Shown piece after piece: positions 60,002 to 64,000 of a DNA stretch of 64,000 nucleotides (positions within the stretch are counted from its first letter, which is position 1; each line of letters starts with the position of its first letter). Source of the stretch: Bacillota bacterium (GTDB taxonomy: Bacteria; Bacillota; UBA4882; UBA8346); contig JAEYGI010000063.1 in the NCBI GenBank assembly GCA_023402395.1, positions 22,824 to 86,823 on the forward strand, in the 5' to 3' direction. A program made the translations under genes and the position numbers. The notes under the pieces were generated by a model. The model saw only the letters and a program-made list of their open reading frames with translations, searched no databases and was not told where the DNA came from.

Positions 60002-60304
60002 ATGATTATTTCCAACAAACAAGTGCAGACCGTGCTTCAATCCCACAATATGTATAATTACGTCCGTCCGGCACCATTGCTGGAGAAAACTTCATCCAAA
60101 AAAGCGGATGTACTGGTTCTCTCCAACCGCGCCCAAGAGTTGAACCTGATCCGGGAGCAGACGCAAAAATCGCCGGAAGTTCGTGCCGATAAAGTTGCTG
60201 AACTTAAACAACTCATCCAGGATGGCCGGTATAATGTGCCAGGGACAGAAGTCGCGCAAAAGATGATCGACCGGAGTCTTGTGGATGAACTTGCCGGGAG
60301 GTAG
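60002..60304 (+). CDS. flgM: Anti-sigma-28 factor FlgM
   Basis: A 100-aa protein. The C-terminal half (about 55-100) has the FlgM pattern EVRADKVAELKQLIQDGRYNVPGTEVAQKMIDRSLVDEL, whose helices bind sigma-28 (the full stretch is not reproduced). The N-terminal half is variable. FlgM holds sigma-28 inactive until the hook is finished. It has a sigma-28 promoter of its own upstream, giving feedback. AGGTGATT precedes the ATG; flgN starts 6 nt after the stop. Confidence 0.9.
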   Translation: MIISNKQVQTVLQSHNMYNYVRPAPLLEKTSSKKADVLVLSNRAQELNLIREQTQKSPEVRADKVAELKQLIQDGRYNVPGTEVAQKMIDRSLVDELAGR

Positions 60305-60309
60305 GCCGG

Positions 60310-60768
60310 ATGCCGGATAACCAACACCTGGAGTCCCTGCTGCGTGAAGAGATTGCGATTATGGAAGCTCTCACCCAATTGATCCATTTAAAAAAAGAAG
60401 CATTATTGAATGATGATCTCGCTCAACTGGAACAGATCATCCTCAAGGAAGAGGCGGCTTCTGCCAAACTACACAAGATCAAAGGCGCCTGTTTACCGCA
60501 GGTGCGCTTTTTTTTAAAAAGCCAAAAACGCGGGATTCCCATTCCGGATGAGATTGGTGCGTGTTTACAGCGGATTAAACAATTGGCGGGCGAAATCCAA
60601 GCCACTAATGAGTTTAACCGGACTTTGCTCGAAGATTCCTTATGCTTGGTTCGTTTTACCATCAATTCGCTGCTTCCGACCGCTGAGGGAAAAAGAGACC
60701 TTTACGGTTCTTCCGGTAAGATAACCAATGAACAAAAGTCCGTGCGCTTTTTGGACTCTATAGGATAA
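60310..60768 (+). CDS. flgN: Flagellar hook-filament junction chaperone FlgN
   Basis: A 152-aa helical protein with the FlgN pattern: LREEIAIMEALTQLIHLKKEALLNDDLAQLEQII, then KLHKIKG and FNRTLLEDSLCLVRFTINSL near the end. FlgN is the export chaperone for FlgK and FlgL. Those two genes normally follow but are missing here; instead a MITE-like hairpin starts at 60760, and the last codons and stop of flgN fall within it. The natural C-terminus may therefore have been altered. Confidence 0.85.
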   Translation: MPDNQHLESLLREEIAIMEALTQLIHLKKEALLNDDLAQLEQIILKEEAASAKLHKIKGACLPQVRFFLKSQKRGIPIPDEIGACLQRIKQLAGEIQATNEFNRTLLEDSLCLVRFTINSLLPTAEGKRDLYGSSGKITNEQKSVRFLDSIG

Positions 60769-60845
60769 AATAAATTTCTTAATCGGATTTACATTCGTAA
60801 AGCCGAATCAAATGAAATTAAATCGGAATTTAATTCAGCCATATT
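60760..60845 (-). mobile_element. MITE-like hairpin element, type 2 copy (about 86 bp)
   Basis: On the minus strand this matches unit 2 of the nitroreductase insertion (47843-47927): both have AAATTCCGATTT, CATTTG, ATTCGGCT-TACGAAT and AGAAATTTA in order and at the same length. The element supplies the flgN stop codon. TA lies at both edges. Confidence 0.75.
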
Positions 60846-60947
60846 AGATCTGGATAATTATGCCACCTCAGGACTAGAAATCCCAAGCGTTTTTTCAATA
60901 GGTAAATCGTAATCTTTGGATAAAAAGTATTCCTGCATTTTCTGGTA

Positions 60948-60974
60948 TAAAGTGACGCTCAAAAATACCGATAA
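60948..60974 (+). promoter_or_regulatory. Sigma-28 promoter of fliW-csrA
   Basis: TAAA at 60948-60951, a 15-nt spacer, then ACCGATAA at 60967-60974: one mismatch to TAAA-N15-GCCGATAA, 53 nt before the fliW start. Confidence 0.8.
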
Positions 60975-61026
60975 GAGATATAGACAACATAGTGCGGGGG
61001 AATCCTTTAAAAAGAGGTGGAGAAAG

Positions 61027-61488
61027 ATGCGGATTGATACCAAGTTTTTTGGAACGGTCGAAGTCGACGAAAGCGAAATTTTAGTTTTTTATCAAGGAAT
61101 TCCCGGCTTTGAAAATTACCGACGATTTATTATTTCGGAGTATCGGCCCGAGTCGCCGTTTTTCATCTTGCAATCAGTAGATTTGCCAGAGCTGGCTTTA
61201 ATCATGATTGAATATCGAAAGGTCGTCCCGGATTTTACATTTAATATTTCCGATGCCGATGCCGCCGAGTTGGGAATGGAGCAATCCGGGGACGCCGCGG
61301 TATTTGCTATTGTCGTTCTGCCCACGGATATCATGAAGGCCACGGTCAACCTGGCGGCTCCGGTTCTGATCAACCAAACTGGTCGGAGAGGGAAACAAGT
61401 GTTTATCAACAATCCGAATTTCAGCTTACGCCATCCCTTGTTTGATCCCTATGATTCGGTAATGATGAAAAAGACGGTTGCCCGCTGA
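61027..61488 (+). CDS. fliW: Flagellar assembly factor FliW
   Basis: A 153-aa protein with the FliW pattern: FFGTVEVDESEILVFYQGIPGFENYRRFII, PFFILQSVDLPELALIMIE, then VLPTDIMKATVNLAAPVLINQTGRRGKQVF. FliW binds CsrA and frees flagellin mRNA from repression; it also binds flagellin. ATG 61027 follows GAGGTGGAG. The next gene, csrA, is its partner. Confidence 0.95.
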   Translation: MRIDTKFFGTVEVDESEILVFYQGIPGFENYRRFIISEYRPESPFFILQSVDLPELALIMIEYRKVVPDFTFNISDADAAELGMEQSGDAAVFAIVVLPTDIMKATVNLAAPVLINQTGRRGKQVFINNPNFSLRHPLFDPYDSVMMKKTVAR

Positions 61489-61584
61489 AATTTTTAATTT
61501 AAAAAAGGGATTTTCTGACTTTCGGAGAAATTAACAATATTCTGCATTGAAAACAATATTCTTCCAAAGTCAAGGAGGATCCCG

Positions 61585-61809
61585 ATGCTGGTTTTAACCC
61601 GAAAACTTAACGAGAGCATAATGGTTGGCGATGATGTTAAAATAACCATTGTTGACGTCAAAGGCGACCAAGTAAAACTGGGGATAACCGCGCCCCGGGA
61701 GGTGGCGGTCCATCGCGAGGAAGTCTATCGCGAGATTCAAAAGGAGAATCAATTGGCCGCTTTAAGCAAGACCAATCTTGACAAGCTCGACAATCTGTTT
61801 AAACGGTAG
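61585..61809 (+). CDS. csrA: Carbon storage regulator CsrA
   Basis: A 74-aa RNA-binding protein beginning MLVLTRKLNESIMVGDDVKI with GDQVKLGITAPREVAVHREEVY, containing the conserved Arg of the RNA-binding face. CsrA blocks translation of target mRNAs, flagellin in Firmicutes. AAGGAGGATC precedes the ATG. No flagellin gene follows, unlike in Bacillus. Confidence 0.97.
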   Translation: MLVLTRKLNESIMVGDDVKITIVDVKGDQVKLGITAPREVAVHREEVYREIQKENQLAALSKTNLDKLDNLFKR

Positions 61810-62054
61810 GTTGTTTAGGAGTTTCCCCAATTGATCATACTTTCAACCAGTGGCGTAATGCTTCTGGTTTTTCGTATTTTCACGGTCCGGCCGTTTTCGC
61901 GAGCGACTGGGAAATGGCTTCGTTCCCGGCGATGATCAGCGGTGTAAAGCCCCATAAATGCCGGGTTGTTCATGACAGGTTGTTTCGTTCATAAGTTCAA
62001 GGTGGATTTGTATTTATTTCCTATTTTCAAGCGTGGCCTGCCGCGCTCTCGAAC
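61810..62054. other. Intergenic region after csrA
   Basis: No supported gene. A minus-strand 52-codon frame (61819-61977) without a ribosome site was seen and not called. Flagellin (hag), which usually follows csrA, is absent. Confidence 0.5.
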
Positions 62055-62087
62055 AAAAAATCGCGTCCGAAACGGGCGCGATTTTTT
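62055..62087. terminator. Bidirectional rho-independent terminator
   Basis: AAAAAATCGCG pairs with CGCGATTTTTT with further inner pairing. It lies between csrA and the convergent beta-helix gene and has T runs on both strands. Confidence 0.88.
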
Positions 62088-62135
62088 GAACGCAACGGGT
62101 CAAAGCTGATACTTCCAATCCCCGCAGTTTGGCTA

Positions 62136-63704
62136 TTATTGACTGACTTTTTGGACCGTGACATCATCAAAAACCGCGCTGGTTTTGTAGCAGTTCAGGG
62201 CAAACCGTCCGAATTTGAACGTCCCGTCTTGGGCCGCCAGCTCCAGTTGACCGTTCACATAACAGATCAACCAGTCGCCACAAACCACAAATTTAATGGT
62301 ATACCAGGTGTTCAGGGCCACCGGATAGTTTTTGGCGGCCAGGGTCTGGGTGTTACCCTGTTTTTTGCGGATCTCCAGGGTCCCCGCGCTGCTTAGCCTG
62401 GCGTAATAAAAATTATTGGGGTCGGTGAAACGGGCCATGACGCTGACCGGGGTGTTGTTACTGCTGAAAAATACCGGCTTTACCCGGGTCTCCACCGCGT
62501 AATCGGTCCAGTCCAGGGAGCCTCCCGCTAAAAAGCAATCGTTATTGATAAAGGATTGTTTGACGGCCTTGGTCCCATCGGTCTCCACCGACCAGGAGCC
62601 GGTCACTTGGGTCCAACCGGCGAGGTCGCCGTCTTCGAAGTCATCCTTGAGTAAAACCTCCCCGTAGCTGAACGGGGGTGTTTTGGCGACAAACACTTGG
62701 TCATCGGTTTGGACGGCGCCGGCATAAAGATTACCCTCGGGAATCCGCCGGTTGCGGGAGGCCGTCGCCGAACCGCCGGCCGCATTGACCACAAAGGGGG
62801 TGATGGTGTCCAGATATAGTGTATTGTTATTGAATTGATTGTCGATCCCCCATCCGTCCAGTTGCTGATGAACCTGAAAGGCGTCGACGATTTTGGGATT
62901 GTTATTGCGGCGGACGGTATTATTACGGATGATGCATTGATTGCCTTTGGCATCGATGAAACTGTCTGAAAAATGTTCGCCGCTGATTCCAGTTCCGTCC
63001 ATGGTACAGCCCTCGATGATCGTTCCGGTGGTGCCTTCCTTGATGTCAATGTGTTCGGCGGTGACATTTGGCCCGATGACGCAGCCGGTGATGATATTTT
63101 GGTTGCAGCCTTCCTTATATTCCTTCCATTTGCCAAAGTCGGAACCGATATAAATCCCTTCGCCGAAGCCGGATACAAATTTGCCGGTGTCATGGACGAA
63201 GCATTTTTCAATGATATTATTGGAGCTGCCGTCCCGGACATGGATGCCTTCCTGGCCGATATCCGAGACTTCGCAACCGTAAATCCGGGTGTGATTGGAA
63301 TTGTCAAGCACGATTCCTTGCCGGCCGCCGGTGATCTTCAGATTTTTGATCTCCCAATAGTCGCTGGTGATATACAGCACATATCCTCCATAGGTCGGGC
63401 CGTTGAGAACCGCCGGGTTGGAAGGATCCTCACTTTCCAGCACAATCGGATTGGTGGCGGTCCCGTCCTCCAACCCGTAAAAATAGGAATCCATAACGCC
63501 CACGGCGCTGGTGTAAATACCGGGCTTAATAACGATGCGATCCCCGGGCTTTGCTTCGCGCAGCGCTGTTTGAATCGCGGCCACCGAATCGCAATGGACA
63601 GTCCGCAAAGTTTTCCCTTCCGGTTTGTCCGCCAGTGCCAGCATCGACCAGAACATTAATCCGGCAATTACGGCAAAAATTCCGCAAGCCCTTTTGTGAT
63701 GCAT
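62136..63704 (-). CDS. Secreted right-handed parallel beta-helix protein (pectate-lyase-like) with C-terminal jellyroll
   Basis: 522 aa. ATG 63704 follows GGGAGGGAAAG and gives a signal peptide ending SMLALA (about residue 26). Residues about 35-330 form a parallel beta-helix: SVAAIQTALREAKPGDRIVIKPGIY, EIKNLKITGGRQGIVLDNSNHTRIYGCEVSDIGQEGIHVRD and later rungs with NIIEKCFVH and TIIEGCTMDG (each rung is shorter than the pieces named). From about 355 a second beta-sandwich domain begins (DDFEDGDLAGWTQVTGSWSV) typical of family-16/LamG-like carbohydrate modules. It is likely a pectate lyase-type or other polysaccharide-degrading enzyme; catalytic residues were not confirmed. It fits the rhamnogalacturonan genes at 38-47 kb. 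Confidence 0.8.
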   Translation of the reverse strand: MHHKRACGIFAVIAGLMFWSMLALADKPEGKTLRTVHCDSVAAIQTALREAKPGDRIVIKPGIYTSAVGVMDSYFYGLEDGTATNPIVLESEDPSNPAVLNGPTYGGYVLYITSDYWEIKNLKITGGRQGIVLDNSNHTRIYGCEVSDIGQEGIHVRDGSSNNIIEKCFVHDTGKFVSGFGEGIYIGSDFGKWKEYKEGCNQNIITGCVIGPNVTAEHIDIKEGTTGTIIEGCTMDGTGISGEHFSDSFIDAKGNQCIIRNNTVRRNNNPKIVDAFQVHQQLDGWGIDNQFNNNTLYLDTITPFVVNAAGGSATASRNRRIPEGNLYAGAVQTDDQVFVAKTPPFSYGEVLLKDDFEDGDLAGWTQVTGSWSVETDGTKAVKQSFINNDCFLAGGSLDWTDYAVETRVKPVFFSSNNTPVSVMARFTDPNNFYYARLSSAGTLEIRKKQGNTQTLAAKNYPVALNTWYTIKFVVCGDWLICYVNGQLELAAQDGTFKFGRFALNCYKTSAVFDDVTVQKVSQ

Positions 63705-63835
63705 TTCTTTCCCTCCCATCAAAGGGTTAATGATGTTATTATTATAACTTATCAAACCATGGCTGTATTTGGCGTTCATTATGATTTGTTTGTCTGAGAT
63801 TTAGATTGACGCTACATTCGGCCGTCACCGGCGAA

Positions 63836-63891
63836 GCCGTACTTGCGGCACTAAACGCCGTGGTCACGGCGTTTAGTGCCGCAAGTACGGC
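63836..63891. repeat. Perfect palindrome with 27-bp arms at the head of a tandem array
   Basis: Arms 63836-63862 and 63865-63891 are exact reverse complements around a 2-nt centre. The right arm overlaps the first 21-bp unit of the array that follows. Confidence 0.9.
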
Positions 63892-64000
63892 AACGAATGC
63901 CGCAAGTACGGCAACGAATGCCGCAAGTACGGCAACGAATGCCGCAAGTACGGCAACGAATGCCGCAAGTACGGCAACGAATGCCGCAAGTACGGCAACG
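63878..64000 (+). repeat. Near-perfect 21-bp tandem array running off the window
   Basis: The 21-mer GCCGCAAGTACGGCAACGAA plus T repeats from 63878 every 21 bp: five full identical copies and 18 bp of a sixth reach the window end, so the true length is unknown. Each unit contains a small dyad GCCG/CGGC. All six frames are open because the unit is seven codons without stops. The 63705-63835 stretch before it shows no gene. Confidence 0.93.

Noticed and set aside
61819..61977. 52-codon minus-strand frame after csrA
   Set aside because: No ribosome site, no recognisable sequence.
63878..64000. Possible CRISPR array at the right edge
   Set aside because: Repeats are directly adjacent 21-mers with no variable spacers and no cas genes in view.
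1..64000. tRNA or rRNA genes
   Set aside because: None was recognised by eye; a tRNAscan or Infernal run would be decisive.

Overview
The window looks like a chromosomal segment of an endospore-forming, two-membrane (diderm) member of the Firmicutes that ferments plant polysaccharide and makes hydrogen. The evidence is a mix of outer-membrane genes (lpxD and an lptF/G-lptD-lptC-lptA run, an OmpA-type protein, a TIGR03545/TIGR03546 pair), spore genes (spoIIP, a SleB-type hydrolase, a LysM-GH18 spore-type hydrolase, a YteA-type DksA protein), Firmicutes-type genes (Rex, ComFA/ComFC, YhaM, RecD2, YvyF-FlgM-FlgN-FliW-CsrA) and a [NiFe] hydrogenase. Hydrogenispora-like or other Limnochordia-type lineages would fit, but this is inference; no rRNA gene is present.

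Layout. 1-5.7 kb: end of lpxD, a terminator, then the LPS export genes. 5.8-10.5 kb: YprB-like nuclease, YhaM, a membrane protein, MtaB, HIT protein and rpsU (59 aa). 10.5-11.1 kb: a 21-bp-phased repeat tract. 11.2-14.9 kb: DUF5665, YteA-type protein, lspA, lgt, RluA-family pseudouridine synthase. 15.1-16.5 kb: infC (ATT start)-rpmI-rplT behind an attenuator-type leader. 16.6-19.7 kb: minus-strand OmpA/IPT protein and spoIIP. 20.6-30.5 kb: an eleven-subunit complex-I-like group 4 [NiFe] hydrogenase plus its maturation protease. 30.6-34.5 kb: LysM-GH18, HAD phosphatase, DUF2000, SleB. 35-47 kb: a rhamnose/rhamnogalacturonan locus (YesM/YesN two-component system, sugar ABC transporter, GH105, rhaB, an ASRT-family protein, rhaA, class II aldolase). 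47-48.3 kb: a nitroreductase gene with a perfect SOS box, split by a hairpin element. 48.4-58.8 kb: topB, TIGR03545/03546, rex, Gx transporter, recD2, comFA. 58.9-61.8 kb: comFC and a flagellar regulatory block with two sigma-28-type promoters. 62-63.7 kb: secreted parallel beta-helix (pectate-lyase-like) protein.

Functional logic. The beta-helix protein and GH105 enzyme would release and trim rhamnogalacturonan fragments; the ABC system imports them under YesM/YesN control; RhaA, RhaB and the aldolase take rhamnose to dihydroxyacetone phosphate and lactaldehyde. Reduced ferredoxin could be reoxidised by the membrane hydrogenase with ion pumping, with Rex sensing the NADH/NAD ratio.

The most unusual signal lies between genes. 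Four separate tracts (10.5, 33.1, 47.0 and 63.9 kb) are unrelated or only partly related in sequence but all keep a strict 21-bp period, the length of two DNA helical turns and of seven codons. In addition there are two families of hairpin elements: 82/85-bp MITE-like units (34.6, 47.75 and 60.8 kb), one pair of which interrupts the nitroreductase gene exactly, and a REP-like family (12.4, 20.2 and 56.9 kb, possible fragment at 6.7 kb) that includes a perfect 41-bp-arm palindrome.
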